Shown here piece after piece: positions 16,708-28,679 of a stretch of 64,000 nucleotides of DNA; position 1 is the stretch's first letter; every line of letters begins with the position of its first letter. The stretch is from Streptomyces lucensis JCM 4490 (GTDB lineage: Bacteria > Actinomycetota > Actinomycetes > Streptomycetales > Streptomycetaceae). Below the pieces are notes generated by a model, which was not told the DNA's origin, made no database searches, and saw only the letters and a program-made list of their open reading frames with translations. Position numbers and translations under genes: made by a program. The stretch covers positions 1-64,000 of the forward strand of contig NZ_BMUE01000002.1 of NCBI RefSeq assembly GCF_014650035.1, written 5' to 3'.

Positions 16708-16960
16708 CGGCCGATTCTGCTCGCAACACACGCCCGGAGCCATCCGTTTGCGCGTTGCGTGAGCACGCGATCACATTTCGTGCGATTCCCCGCTACGGTG
16801 CGGCACTATCCGAGCGGCCCGTCCGTTGTCCCGGTTGAAGCAGCCGTCGAGCCGACAGGCCTCCCGACGCGGCCGGGTCCTCGCATACGATGGCGGTTGC
16901 TCAGTACGTAGAAGGAAAAACCGACCGTCCCAGGCCCGACCGGCAAGGAGACCAGCCCCC
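16708..16960 (+). promoter_or_regulatory. Divergent upstream region of secA and the GNAT gene
   Basis: A 253-nt region. For secA, a TACGAT -10-like hexamer lies at 16886-16891, and an AAGGAG Shine-Dalgarno at 16945-16950 precedes the GTG start by 10 nt. I see no convincing -35 match and no structured leader. Confidence 0.4.
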
Positions 16961-19771
<2,811 letters not shown>

Positions 19772-19809
19772 CGGGTTGCCTGCGGCGCTTTCGCCGTTCG
19801 GTTCGGCAG

Positions 19810-19837
19810 GGCCGGTCTCCTTTTCGGGGGGCCGGCC
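19810..19837 (+). terminator. Probable secA terminator
   Basis: A 6-bp inverted repeat GGCCGG (19810-19815) and CCGGCC (19832-19837) with a 16-nt loop, followed directly by TTTCT. It lies 38 nt after the secA stop. Confidence 0.55.
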
Positions 19838-19845
19838 TTTCTGCG

Positions 19846-19905
19846 TTGCGGTGTGTTGCGGTGCGGTGCGGTGCGGTGTGTTGCGGTGCGGTGTGCGGGC
19901 GGTGG
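19846..19905. repeat. GCGGT/GTGTT pentanucleotide-rich repeat tract
   Basis: A run of imperfect 5-nt units of the form G(C/T)GGT or GTGTT, between the secA terminator and the dispersed repeat copy at 19926. It is strongly G/T-biased on the + strand. Low-complexity spacer; no coding potential. Confidence 0.7.
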
Positions 19906-19925
19906 GGTGGGTGTGGCTTGCCCGC

Positions 19926-20045
19926 GCCTGCGGGGTGCCGCTGCGCCCACCCGTGCCGCCCCAGCGGCACGACTGCCCGCAGCTAGGCGGCACGAGTGCA
20001 CGCGGCTGAGGCGGTACGAGTGATGGCGGCTGAGGCGGTACGGCT
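19926..20045. repeat. Dispersed convergent-intergenic repeat, copy 1
   Basis: The first 65 nt (19926-19990) are identical to 22218-22282. The head contains a 9-bp inverted repeat, GTGCCGCTG and CAGCGGCAC, around an 18-nt loop, then a small hairpin CCCGC-AGCTAG-GCGG. It is followed by two degenerate tandem units containing GGCTGAGGCGGTACG (about 20003-20045). It sits between the converging ends of secA and the Rv3235-like gene. Confidence 0.85.
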
Positions 20046-20064
20046 GCCCGTGGGTGTGTGGGGG

Positions 20065-20547
20065 TCAGGTGGGGGTTGGGCCCGTTTCCACTGCTGTGCA
20101 GCGCCAGCGGAGGTCGTTGCCGAGCTCCAGGCGGAAGGCCATGGCGCGCAGCCGGTCGCCGGCGGCGATGCGGGCGAAGACCTCCAGGGCGCCGTCGCTG
20201 GGGACGTAGTAGCCGATGTCGTGGACGACCGGCCGGGGGCCGAGGGCCCGCAGGGGGCGGCGTTCGGCGAGGCGGACCAGGTCGTCGTAGGCGCGGCCCG
20301 CGGTGTGGCGGAGCATCCAGTGAACGGGTCGCTGACCGCTCAGAACGGCCAGCAGACGGTCCGCGAAGAGGTCGGTGGGCCGGGGCTGCCGTACGGCCTT
20401 CGCGGGCAGCGTACGGGCCGTCTCCGGCCGGGCGGCCGTGCGCACGGTGCTCCTGGCGGGGGTGCGCGGTGGCGCGCCGGCCGGGCGCCGGGTGTCGTGA
20501 CGGGTCGGGGGGCGGTGGCGCGGGCGGGTCTGGGGGGTGCGGCTCAT
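20065..20547 (-). CDS. Rv3235-family protein
   Basis: A 160-aa protein from the ATG at 20547 (MSRTPQTRPRHRPP). The N-terminal ~65 residues are basic and Pro/Arg/Thr-rich, probably disordered. The conserved C-terminal domain (about 70-155) contains RPVHWMLRHTAGRAYDDLVRLA and the final RWRCTAVETG. The family (Mycobacterium Rv3235) is regularly found next to secA in actinobacteria but has no assigned function. It converges on secA. The Shine-Dalgarno is weak (AAGG close to the start). Confidence 0.8.
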   Translation of the reverse strand: MSRTPQTRPRHRPPTRHDTRRPAGAPPRTPARSTVRTAARPETARTLPAKAVRQPRPTDLFADRLLAVLSGQRPVHWMLRHTAGRAYDDLVRLAERRPLRALGPRPVVHDIGYYVPSDGALEVFARIAAGDRLRAMAFRLELGNDLRWRCTAVETGPTPT

Positions 20548-20894
20548 GACCTTGTTCAAGGGGGGTCCCCGTTCGGCGGGCCCAGGAGATACCGGGCGGT
20601 AACCAGCAGTCGGAGACCTTGTACGGGGCGGAGGAGACGGAAGCAAGGAAGGCGGCGGCGGGTGTCCGCGGCCCCGGAGAGTTCACCTATCCGAGGGATG
20701 AGGACGGGCAAAGCTCCAGGTGGCGGGTGGGGTACCGGGTGAATTCCGGGGCGGGGAGTGGACGCCGGCGGGGGCGGGGACAGGGACTCGAAAGGGGACG
20801 CCCGCACGTATCCTGAAGGCCCTCGGAAGGCGCGTCGTGGCGCGGCGGACCGGGGCGCCCAGCGGAGCAGACGACCAGAAAAGAGCGGCCGGCC
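20548..20894. promoter_or_regulatory. Divergent intergenic region, 347 nt
   Basis: No credible gene. It separates the Rv3235-like gene (leftward) from the DUF6912-like gene (rightward). A TATCCT -10-like hexamer at 20809-20814 could serve the rightward gene. Otherwise G-rich sequence without clear palindromes. Reading frames crossing it are G/C-bias shadows. Confidence 0.4.
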
Positions 20895-21407
20895 ATGCGC
20901 GTGTACGTCCCCCTGACCCTCCCCGGTCTCGCCGAGGCGCACAGGACGGGTGAGCTGGGGAGCGGCCCGTTCCTCGCGTACGCCGTCACCCCCGCGCTGC
21001 GCGAGTGGTACCTCTCCGACGACATCGAGGAGCTGGAGTACGCGGCGCTCGGCCGGGCCGCGCTCGCCTCGCTGCGCCTGCTCGCCGCCGACCGCGCGGC
21101 GGCACGGCGCCGGGTCGTGGTCGCGGTGGACGTGCCCGACGGAGCCTGCACCGTGGACCCCGACCGCGGACTCGACCCGGCCGCGCTCGGCCAGGTGACG
21201 GTGACGGTGACGGTGCCGCTCGCCAAGGCGGCAGCGGTGCACGTCGACGCCGACGACGCGGAGGCGGACGTGACCGCGGCCGCGGACGCCCTGGAGGCGG
21301 CCGAGGGCGGGGACGACGACGCCCGGTTCGTGGTGGACGGGGCGGACGACCACGAGCTGCTGTGGTACGCCACGCAGGAGATCCCCAACCTGGTCGGACA
21401 GGCCTGA
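20895..21407 (+). CDS. DUF6912-like conserved actinobacterial protein
   Basis: A 170-aa soluble acidic protein starting MRVYVPLTLPGLA. It is alpha/beta in appearance with an acidic stretch near residues 115-135 and ends EIPNLVGQA. No catalytic motif, signal peptide or membrane helix. Family conserved in actinobacteria with no known function, to my knowledge. It may share a transcript with the HAD hydrolase 74 nt downstream. Confidence 0.82.
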   Translation: MRVYVPLTLPGLAEAHRTGELGSGPFLAYAVTPALREWYLSDDIEELEYAALGRAALASLRLLAADRAAARRRVVVAVDVPDGACTVDPDRGLDPAALGQVTVTVTVPLAKAAAVHVDADDAEADVTAAADALEAAEGGDDDARFVVDGADDHELLWYATQEIPNLVGQA

Positions 21408-21481
21408 CCCGGGTCCCGGACGGTCCGCCCTCCCTGGTTCCCGCTACGGGTTCGTCAGTGGAGGCGGGTACGGTCTTGGAC

Positions 21482-22150
21482 ATGGGGACGAAGGCGCGCG
21501 CGCACATAGTCTGGGACTGGAACGGCACCCTGTTCCACGACAACGACGCGATCATCGGGGCGACGAACGCGGCCTTCGCCGAGCTGGGGCTCGCACCGAT
21601 CACGCTCGAGCAGTACCGGTCGCTGTACTGCGTGCCGGTGCCGAAGTTCTACGAGCGGCTGCTCGGCCGGCTGCCGACCGACGCGGAGTGGGAGCTGATG
21701 GACGGCGTCTTCCATCGGCACTACGCGGAGCACCGGGTGCGGTGCGGGCTCACCGACGGGGCGGCCGAGCTGCTCGCGGGGTGGCGGTCGGCGGGGCACA
21801 GCCAGTCACTGCTGAGCATGTACGTGCACGATGAACTGGTGCCGCTCGTGCGCGGCTTCGGGATCGAGACCCACTTCGTTCGGGTCGAGGGGCGTACGGG
21901 GCCGTCCGGTGGGAGCAAGGCCGAGCACATGGTGCGGCACCTGCGGGCGCTGGCGGGGGCGGTGGAGCCCGCGCGCACGGTCGTGATCGGGGACGCGGCG
22001 GACGACGCGGTGGCGGCCGGGTACGTGGGGGCGCGGGCCGTGCTGTACACCGGGGGGTCGCACAGCCGGGCCAGTCTGGTGGGGGCAGGAGTGCCGGTGG
22101 TGGACACGCTGGAGGAGGCTGTGGCTGAGGCTCAGCGGATCGCGGCGTAG
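21482..22150 (+). CDS. HAD-superfamily hydrolase
   Basis: A 222-aa protein of the phosphoglycolate-phosphatase-like HAD group. Motif I is VWDWNGTLFHDN: the nucleophile Asp is present but the usual second Asp (general acid/base) is Asn. Motif II lies near SLLSMY, the motif III Lys in GGSKAEHM, and motif IV is VIGDAADDAVAA. Helical cap between residues ~20 and 90. Substrate unknown; the Asn may lower or alter phosphatase activity. The ATG at 21482 is chosen because motif I starts about 9 residues in. Confidence 0.87.
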   Translation: MGTKARAHIVWDWNGTLFHDNDAIIGATNAAFAELGLAPITLEQYRSLYCVPVPKFYERLLGRLPTDAEWELMDGVFHRHYAEHRVRCGLTDGAAELLAGWRSAGHSQSLLSMYVHDELVPLVRGFGIETHFVRVEGRTGPSGGSKAEHMVRHLRALAGAVEPARTVVIGDAADDAVAAGYVGARAVLYTGGSHSRASLVGAGVPVVDTLEEAVAEAQRIAA

Positions 22151-22400
22151 GGCTGCCGCCGGGGGGGCGGGCGGTGTGTGAGCGCCCTGTGCTGGGGTCG
22201 GCGGGGGGTCTGCCCGTGCCTGCGGGGTGCCGCTGCGCCCACCCGTGCCGCCCCAGCGGCACGACTGCCCGCAGCTAGGCGGGACTGTCCGCCCAGCTAC
22301 GCACGACTGCCCGCAGCTAGGCGGGACTGTCCGCCCAGCTGCGCACGACTGCCCGCAGCTAGGCGGGACTGGGCGTAGCCGGGTGGCGTTGATGCTTCGG
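22151..22400. repeat. Dispersed convergent-intergenic repeat, copy 2, with 42-nt tandem array
   Basis: Positions 22218-22282 are identical to copy 1. The tail is a tandem array of 42-nt units: 22261-22302, 22303-22344 (one base different) and a partial third unit 22345-22380. Each unit carries CCCGCAGCTAGGCGGG and CCGCCCAGCT, which can pair with one another. It lies between the converging HAD hydrolase and PfpI-like genes. There are no unique spacers, so it is not a CRISPR. Confidence 0.88.
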
Positions 22401-22964
22401 CTACGCCGGGGCCTTGGTGCGGAGGATTTTCAGGAACTCTCGCATCCAGGCCGGGTGGTCCGGCCAGGCCCGGGAGGAGACCAGGGTGCCGTCGACGACC
22501 GCCTCGGTGTCCTGGAACCCCGCGCCGGCTGCCTGCATGTCCGGTTCCAGGGCGGGGTAGGCCGTGACCCGGCGCCCCCGCAGGCTGTCGATCGCGGCCG
22601 TGAGCAGCGGGCCGTGGCAGATCTGGGCGACCGGCCTGTCGGAGTCGAAGAACGCCTTGAGGATCTTGCGCAGTTCGGGGTCGTTGCGCAGGTATTCGGG
22701 GGCCCGGCCGCCGGGGATGACGAGGGCCGCGTACTCGCCGGGATCGACCTCGGCGAAGGCGAGGTCGGCGGGCCAGGTGTAGCCGGGCTTCTCGGTGTAG
22801 GTGTCGTAGCCGGGCTCGAAGTCGTGCACGACGAAGCGGAGGGTCTTGCGGGTCGGGGCCGCGATGTGGACCTCGTACCCCTCCTCGCGCAGGCGCTGGT
22901 AGGGATAGAGGACTTCCAGGGACTCCGCTGCGTCTCCGGTGACGATCAGGATCTTCGCGGGCAT
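22401..22964 (-). CDS. DJ-1/PfpI-family protein
   Basis: A 187-aa class I glutamine amidotransferase-like protein. It has a nucleophile-elbow Cys in AQICHGPLL, an early Glu in DAAESLEVLYP, and GGRAPEYLR typical of the PfpI/YhbO branch linked to stress protection and glyoxal or protein deglycation. Length matches the family. It converges on the HAD gene across the repeat array and is divergent from the gdh leader. No operon partner. Confidence 0.9.
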   Translation of the reverse strand: MPAKILIVTGDAAESLEVLYPYQRLREEGYEVHIAAPTRKTLRFVVHDFEPGYDTYTEKPGYTWPADLAFAEVDPGEYAALVIPGGRAPEYLRNDPELRKILKAFFDSDRPVAQICHGPLLTAAIDSLRGRRVTAYPALEPDMQAAGAGFQDTEAVVDGTLVSSRAWPDHPAWMREFLKILRTKAPA

Positions 22965-23552
22965 GTCGGCTCCTCGGGGGGGCGGACTCCGGGAGGGCGC
23001 ACCGTGCGCGCCGTCCCGGGCAACGTGCCTCCGTCGGGCGTGCTTGCCAAGGGGGCCCGTCGTTTTCAGGGTGCGGCCGACGGCCGGAGAGCGCTAGCGG
23101 ATACGCCACTCACCCGCCTACCGGTGCTGTGCAGAACGTCAAAGTTACCCGCTCGGTTTTGTACACATACGGCTCATGACGGCTCCGGGGTGAGGAGCGA
23201 TAGCCTTGTGGCGTGATCAGCGCGATAGTTCGCGGGGGCAGTGCTGCCCCTGCCCTGCGCCCGGGCCGCACGGAACACCTCCGTGACCGGGCGGCGGTCG
23301 CTGGTCTTCGCGGGCGGGACGGGGGCGCGGACGCCTCCCCGACGCCGAGGACACCCCCGGACATGGTGACGCCGACAGCGGCGTCCAGACCGACGGGCGT
23401 GCGGAGAATGGCCGAATCCCCCCCGCTCATCTCACCTCGCGGCATAGCGTCTGAACGGACCGGACATCCCGGGCCGTGGCGTCACGCCGGAGGGGGAGAG
23501 ACCGTACTTCCTTCAAAGTCACGCAACGGCGCGCGACAGGAGCCAGAGGACA
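22965..23552 (+). promoter_or_regulatory. 588-nt upstream region of gdh
   Basis: It separates the leftward PfpI-like gene from gdh. It contains a relatively A/T-rich stretch (about 23140-23180, with TCAAAGTTACC and TTTTGTACACATACGG) that may hold a promoter, then a TAGCCT -10-like box about 23203-23208 shortly before a GTG. A possible short reading frame starts there (separate entry). The last part has the gdh ribosome binding site (AGGAGCCAGAGGAC). No RNA motif recognised. Confidence 0.4.
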
Positions 23553-23614
23553 ATGCAGACCAAGCTGGACGAAGCCAAGGCCGAGCTGCTCGAGAGGGCC
23601 GCGCGGGTAGCTGA
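23213..23614 (+). CDS. Doubtful leaderless upstream reading frame before gdh (133 aa)
   Basis: A GTG-started frame encoding MISAIVRGGSAAP... It lies a few nt after a TAGCCT -10-like box, the spacing typical of leaderless Streptomyces transcripts. The first half is Ala/Arg/Gly/Pro-rich with reasonable GC3, but codon bias decays towards the end, and its last 62 nt overlap the start of gdh out of frame. No domain seen. It could be a real small protein, a translated leader affecting gdh, or noise. I treat it as speculative. Confidence 0.25.
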   Translation: MISAIVRGGSAAPALRPGRTEHLRDRAAVAGLRGRDGGADASPTPRTPPDMVTPTAASRPTGVRRMAESPPLISPRGIASERTGHPGPWRHAGGGETVLPSKSRNGARQEPEDNADQAGRSQGRAAREGRAGS

Positions 23615-26600
23615 GAACAGCCCGGTCGGGGGGCACCTACCGACCGGGACGACGCGCGAGGGCACCCCCGGCACCCCGGACAGCGCATCCGTGCTCGCGT
23701 TCCTCCAGCGCTACTACCTGCACACCGCCCCGGAGGACCTCGCCGACCGCGACCCGGTCGACGTCTTCGGCGCCGCGGTCTCGCACCACCGTCTCGCCGA
23801 GAACCGCCCCCAGGGCACCGCGAACGTCCGGGTGCACACCCCGACGGTCGAGGAGAACGGGTGGACCTGCAGCCACAGCGTCGTGGAGGTGGTCACCGAC
23901 GACATGCCCTTCCTCGTCGACTCGGTCACCAATGAGCTGACGCGGCAGGGCCGCGGTATCCACGTCGTCATCCACCCGCAGTTCGTCGTCCGGCGTGACC
24001 TGACCGGCAGGCTGATCGAGGTCCTGCCGACCCCGCCCACCGGCGACCTCCCGCACGACGCGCACGTCGAGTCCTGGATCCATGTCGAGATCGACCGCGA
24101 GACCGACCGCGCCGACCTGAAGCAGATCACCGCCGACCTGCTGCGTGTCCTGTCCGACGTCCGCGAGGCCGTCGAGGACTGGGAGAAGATGCGGGACACG
24201 GCGACGCGGATGGCCGACGGCCTGGAGAGCGAGCCCACCCCCGGCGACCTGCCCGAGGCCGAGGTGGAGGAGGCCCGCGAGCTGCTGCGCTGGCTGTCCG
24301 GCGACCACTTCACCTTCCTCGGCTACCGCGAGTACCAGCTCCGCGACGACGACACGCTCGCCGCCGTGCCCGGCACCGGTCTCGGCATACTGCGCTCGGA
24401 CCCGCACCACGCCGAGGACGACCAGCACCCGGTCAGCCCCTCCTTCGAGCGGCTCCCCGCCGACGCCCGGGCCAAGGCCCGTGAGCACAAGCTGCTCGTG
24501 CTGACCAAGGCCAACAGCCGCTCCACCGTGCACCGGCCGTCGTACCTCGACTACGTCGGCGTGAAGAAGTTCGACGCGGACGGCCGAGTCGTCGGTGAGC
24601 GCCGCTTCCTGGGCCTGTTCTCCTCCGCCGCGTACACCGAGTCCGTCCGCCGCGTCCCGGTCATCCGCCGCAAGGTCGACGAGGTGCTGGTGCGCGCGGG
24701 CTTCTCGCCCCACAGCCACGACGGCCGCGACCTGCTCCAGATCCTGGAGACGTACCCGCGCGACGAGCTGTTCCAGACACCGGTCGCCGAACTGCAGTCC
24801 ATCGTCACGAGCGTCCTCTACCTGCAGGAGCGGCGGCGGCTTCGCCTGTACCTGCGCCAGGACGAGTACGGCCGCTACTACTCGGCCCTCGTGTACCTCC
24901 CGCGCGACCGGTACACCACCGGCGTCCGGCTGCGGATCATCGACATCCTGAAGGAGGAGCTCGGCGGCACCAGCGTCGACTTCACCGCCTGGAACACCGA
25001 GTCGATCCTGTCCCGGCTGCACTTCGTCGTCCGCGTCCCGCAGGGCACCGAGCTGCCCGAGCTGTCGGACTCCGACAAGGAGCGCATCGAGGCCCGGCTG
25101 GTGGAGGCGGCCCGGTCCTGGACCGACGCGTTCGCCGAGGCGCTGACCGCCGAGTGCGGCGAGGAGCACGCCGCCGAGGTGCTGCGCCGCTACAACCACT
25201 CCTTCCCCGAGGGCTACAAGGCCGACCACCCCCCGCGGGCCGCCGTCGCCGACATCGTCCACCTGGAGGCGCTCGGCGAGGACAAGACCTTCTCCCTCAG
25301 CCTGTACGAGCCGGTGGGCGCGGCGCCCGACGAGCGCCGCTTCAAGATCTACCAGAAGGGCGGCACGGTCTCCCTCTCCAAGGTCCTGCCGGTGCTCAGC
25401 CAGCTGGGCGTCGAGGTCACCGACGAGCGGCCGTACGAGCTGCGGTGCGCGGACCGCACCACCGCCTGGATCTACGACTTCGGGCTGCGCATGCCGAAGG
25501 CGCCGGGCGGCGGCGACTACCTGGGCGACGACGGCCGTGAGCGGTTCCAGGAGGCGTTCGCCGCGACCTGGACCGGCAAGGCGGAGAACGACGGCTTCAA
25601 CTCCCTCGTCCTGAGCGCCGGGCTGACCTGGCGGCAGGCGATGGTGCTGCGGGCGTACGCCAAGTACCTGCGGCAGGCCGGCTCGACGTTCTCGCAGGAC
25701 TACATGGAGGACACCCTCCGCAGCAACGTCCACACCACCCGGCTCCTCGTCTCCCTGTTCGAGGCCCGGATGTCGCCGGACCGGCAGAAGGCCGGCCTGG
25801 AGCTGATCGACGCGCTCCTCGAAGAGCTCGAGGCGGCGCTGGACCAGGTGGCGAGCCTGGACGAGGACCGCATCCTGCGCTCCTTCCTGACCGTCATCAA
25901 GGCGACCCTGCGCACCAACTTCTTCCAGGAGACGCTCGGCGGACAGCCGCACGACTACGTCTCCATGAAGTTCGACCCGCGGGCCATCCCGGACCTGCCC
26001 GCGCCGCGCCCGGCGTACGAGATCTGGGTGTACTCGCCGCGCGTCGAGGGCGTGCACCTGCGCTTCGGCAAGGTCGCCCGCGGCGGTCTGCGCTGGTCCG
26101 ACCGGCGCGAGGACTTCCGCACGGAGATCCTCGGCCTGGTCAAGGCGCAGATGGTGAAGAACACGGTCATCGTGCCGGTCGGCGCCAAGGGCGGCTTCGT
26201 CGCCAAGCAGCTGCCGGACCCGACCGTCGACCGCGACGCGTGGCTGGCCGAGGGCGTCGCCAGCTACAAGACGTTCATCTCCGCGCTGCTCGACATCACC
26301 GACAACATGGTCGCCGGCGAGGTCGTGCCGCCGCAGGACGTCGTCCGGCACGACGGGGACGACACCTACCTGGTGGTCGCGGCCGACAAGGGCACCGCGA
26401 CCTTCTCGGACATCGCCAACGGGGTCGCCGAGAAGTACAACTTCTGGCTCGGCGACGCCTTCGCCTCCGGCGGCTCGGCCGGCTACGACCACAAGGGCAT
26501 GGGCATCACCGCCCGCGGCGCGTGGGAGTCCGTGAAGCGGCACTTCCGCGAGCTGGGCGTGGACACCCAGAGCGAGGACTTCACGGTCGTCGGCATCGGC

Positions 26601-28490
26601 GACATGTCCGGTGACGTGTTCGGCAACGGCATGCTGCTGTCGGAGCACATCCGCCTGGTCGCCGCCTTCGACCACCGGCACATCTTCATCGACCCCGACC
26701 CGGACGCGGCCACCGGCTACGCCGAGCGCCGCCGACTGTTCGAGCTGCCCCGCTCCAGCTGGGCCGACTACGACACCGAGCTGCTGTCGGCCGGCGGCGG
26801 GGTCTTCCCGCGCAGCGCCAAGGCGATCACGCTGAACGCGCACATCCGCGAGGCCCTCGGCATCGAGGACAAGGTCACCAAGATGACCCCGGCCGACCTG
26901 ATGAAGGCCATCCTCCACGCGCCGGTGGACCTGCTGTGGAACGGTGGCATCGGCACGTACGTCAAGTCGTCCGCGGAGTCGAACGCGGACGTCGGCGACA
27001 AGGCCAACGACGCCATCCGCGTCGACGGCTGCGACCTGCGCGTCAAGGTCGTCGGCGAGGGCGGCAACCTGGGCCTGACCCAGCTCGGCCGCATCGAGTT
27101 CGCCACGCACGGCGGCAAGATCAACACCGATGCGATCGACAACAGCGCCGGCGTGGACACCTCCGACCACGAGGTGAACATCAAGATCCTGCTGAACGGC
27201 CTGGTCACCGAGGGCGACATGACCGTCAAGCAGCGCAACAAGCTGCTCGCCGAGATGACCGACGAGGTCGGCGCCCTGGTCCTGCGCAACAACTACGCGC
27301 AGAACACGGCCCTCGCCAACGCCCTGGCCCAGTCCCGCGACATGCTCCACGCGCAGCAGCGGTTCATCCGCCACATGGTGCGCGACGGCCACCTGGACCG
27401 GGCGCTGGAGTTCCTGCCGACCGACCGCCAGATCCGCGAGCGCCTCAACCAGGGCCACGGCCTGACCGGCCCGGAGACGGCCGTCCTGCTGGCGTACACG
27501 AAGATCACGGTCGCGGAGGAGCTGCTGCACACCTCGCTGCCGGACGACCCGTACCTGCGCGGCCTGCTGCACGCCTACTTCCCGACGGCGCTGCGCGAGC
27601 GGTTCGTGGAGGCCATCGACGGCCACCCGCTGCGCCGTGAGATCACCACGACCGTCCTGGTCAACGACACGGTCAACACCGGCGGTACGACGTATCTGCA
27701 CCGCCTGCGCGAGGAGACCGGCGCCTCGCTGGAGGAGATCGTCCGCGCCCAGACCGCGGCCCGTGCGATCTTCCGCTCGGCCCCGGTGTGGGACGCGGTG
27801 GAGGCCCTCGACAACAAGGTCGACGCCGCCGTGCAGACCCGCATCCGGCTGCACTCGCGCCGCCTGGTCGAGCGCGGCACCCGCTGGCTGCTCAACAACC
27901 GGCCGCAGCCGCTGGAGCTCGCCGAGACGGTCGAGTTCTTCGCCGAGCGGGTCGAGCGGGTCTGGCAGGAGATGCCGAAGCTGCTCAAGGGCGCGGACCT
28001 GGAGTGGTACCAGCACGTGTACGACGAGCTGTCCGCGGCCGGCGTCCCGGACGAGGTGGCCGGACGCGTGGCCGGGTTCTCCTCCGCCTTCCCGGCGCTG
28101 GACATCGTGTCGGTGGCCGACCGCATGGGCAAGGAGCCGCTGGACGTCGCCGAGATCTACTACGACCTCGCCGACCGGCTGCACATCACCCAGCTGATGG
28201 ACCGCATCATCGAGCTGCCCCGCGAGGACCGCTGGCAGTCGATGGCCCGCGCCTCCATCCGCGAGGACCTGTACGCGGCCCACGCGGCGCTCACCGCGGA
28301 CGTCCTCGCCGTCGGCAACGGCACGTCGACGCCCGAGCAGCGTTTCAAGTCGTGGGAGCAGAAGAACTCGGCGATCCTGAGCCGTGCCCGCACCACCCTG
28401 GACGAGATCCGCGGGTCGGACTCGTTCGACCTCGCCAACCTGTCGGTGGCGATGCGCACGATGCGGACGCTGCTGCGCACGCACTCGTAG
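23553..28490 (+). CDS. gdh: Large NAD-specific glutamate dehydrogenase
   Basis: A 1645-aa enzyme of the large NAD-GDH class first characterised from Streptomyces clavuligerus, which oxidatively deaminates glutamate to 2-oxoglutarate. The long N-terminal half carries ACT-like regulatory segments. The catalytic core in the second half includes KVARGGLRWSDRREDF, the Lys motif VPVGAKGGFVAKQ, and the NAD-binding Rossmann region near GIGDMSGDVFGNGMLLSEHIRL. A strong ribosome binding site precedes ATG 23553. It is monocistronic, with its own terminator. The homotetramer is cytosolic; amino acids often act as allosteric effectors in this class. Confidence 0.97.
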   Translation: MQTKLDEAKAELLERAARVAENSPVGGHLPTGTTREGTPGTPDSASVLAFLQRYYLHTAPEDLADRDPVDVFGAAVSHHRLAENRPQGTANVRVHTPTVEENGWTCSHSVVEVVTDDMPFLVDSVTNELTRQGRGIHVVIHPQFVVRRDLTGRLIEVLPTPPTGDLPHDAHVESWIHVEIDRETDRADLKQITADLLRVLSDVREAVEDWEKMRDTATRMADGLESEPTPGDLPEAEVEEARELLRWLSGDHFTFLGYREYQLRDDDTLAAVPGTGLGILRSDPHHAEDDQHPVSPSFERLPADARAKAREHKLLVLTKANSRSTVHRPSYLDYVGVKKFDADGRVVGERRFLGLFSSAAYTESVRRVPVIRRKVDEVLVRAGFSPHSHDGRDLLQILETYPRDELFQTPVAELQSIVTSVLYLQERRRLRLYLRQDEYGRYYSALVYLPRDRYTTGVRLRIIDILKEELGGTSVDFTAWNTESILSRLHFVVRVPQGTELPELSDSDKERIEARLVEAARSWTDAFAEALTAECGEEHAAEVLRRYNHSFPEGYKADHPPRAAVADIVHLEALGEDKTFSLSLYEPVGAAPDERRFKIYQKGGTVSLSKVLPVLSQLGVEVTDERPYELRCADRTTAWIYDFGLRMPKAPGGGDYLGDDGRERFQEAFAATWTGKAENDGFNSLVLSAGLTWRQAMVLRAYAKYLRQAGSTFSQDYMEDTLRSNVHTTRLLVSLFEARMSPDRQKAGLELIDALLEELEAALDQVASLDEDRILRSFLTVIKATLRTNFFQETLGGQPHDYVSMKFDPRAIPDLPAPRPAYEIWVYSPRVEGVHLRFGKVARGGLRWSDRREDFRTEILGLVKAQMVKNTVIVPVGAKGGFVAKQLPDPTVDRDAWLAEGVASYKTFISALLDITDNMVAGEVVPPQDVVRHDGDDTYLVVAADKGTATFSDIANGVAEKYNFWLGDAFASGGSAGYDHKGMGITARGAWESVKRHFRELGVDTQSEDFTVVGIGDMSGDVFGNGMLLSEHIRLVAAFDHRHIFIDPDPDAATGYAERRRLFELPRSSWADYDTELLSAGGGVFPRSAKAITLNAHIREALGIEDKVTKMTPADLMKAILHAPVDLLWNGGIGTYVKSSAESNADVGDKANDAIRVDGCDLRVKVVGEGGNLGLTQLGRIEFATHGGKINTDAIDNSAGVDTSDHEVNIKILLNGLVTEGDMTVKQRNKLLAEMTDEVGALVLRNNYAQNTALANALAQSRDMLHAQQRFIRHMVRDGHLDRALEFLPTDRQIRERLNQGHGLTGPETAVLLAYTKITVAEELLHTSLPDDPYLRGLLHAYFPTALRERFVEAIDGHPLRREITTTVLVNDTVNTGGTTYLHRLREETGASLEEIVRAQTAARAIFRSAPVWDAVEALDNKVDAAVQTRIRLHSRRLVERGTRWLLNNRPQPLELAETVEFFAERVERVWQEMPKLLKGADLEWYQHVYDELSAAGVPDEVAGRVAGFSSAFPALDIVSVADRMGKEPLDVAEIYYDLADRLHITQLMDRIIELPREDRWQSMARASIREDLYAAHAALTADVLAVGNGTSTPEQRFKSWEQKNSAILSRARTTLDEIRGSDSFDLANLSVAMRTMRTLLRTHS

Positions 28491-28506
28491 CCGTACGGCG
28501 TCCCGA

Positions 28507-28550
28507 GGCGCCCCGGGTCCGCGACAGCGGCCCGGGGCGCCTTCGTTCTT
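28507..28550 (+). terminator. gdh terminator
   Basis: An 11-bp perfect stem (GGCGCCCCGGG at 28507-28517 and its complement at 28531-28541) with a 13-nt loop, followed by the T-rich tail TTCGTTCTT. It lies 16 nt past the gdh stop. Confidence 0.85.
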
Positions 28551-28679
28551 ACCGGATCTTGGGGAAAGGCGTGGGAGAAGAGTAGGAAAAACGTGCGGTG
28601 AATTTACCGTTTCCGGCTGATCGGTGCGCTTCGGATAGGGTCTGCGATGTGACAGTGAACCTCGCCAGGACCCGTCTGC

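Noticed and set aside
22261-22380. 42-nt tandem repeats considered as a CRISPR array
   Set aside because: Units abut with no unique spacers, no cas genes are near, and the same units occur in two other intergenic copies.
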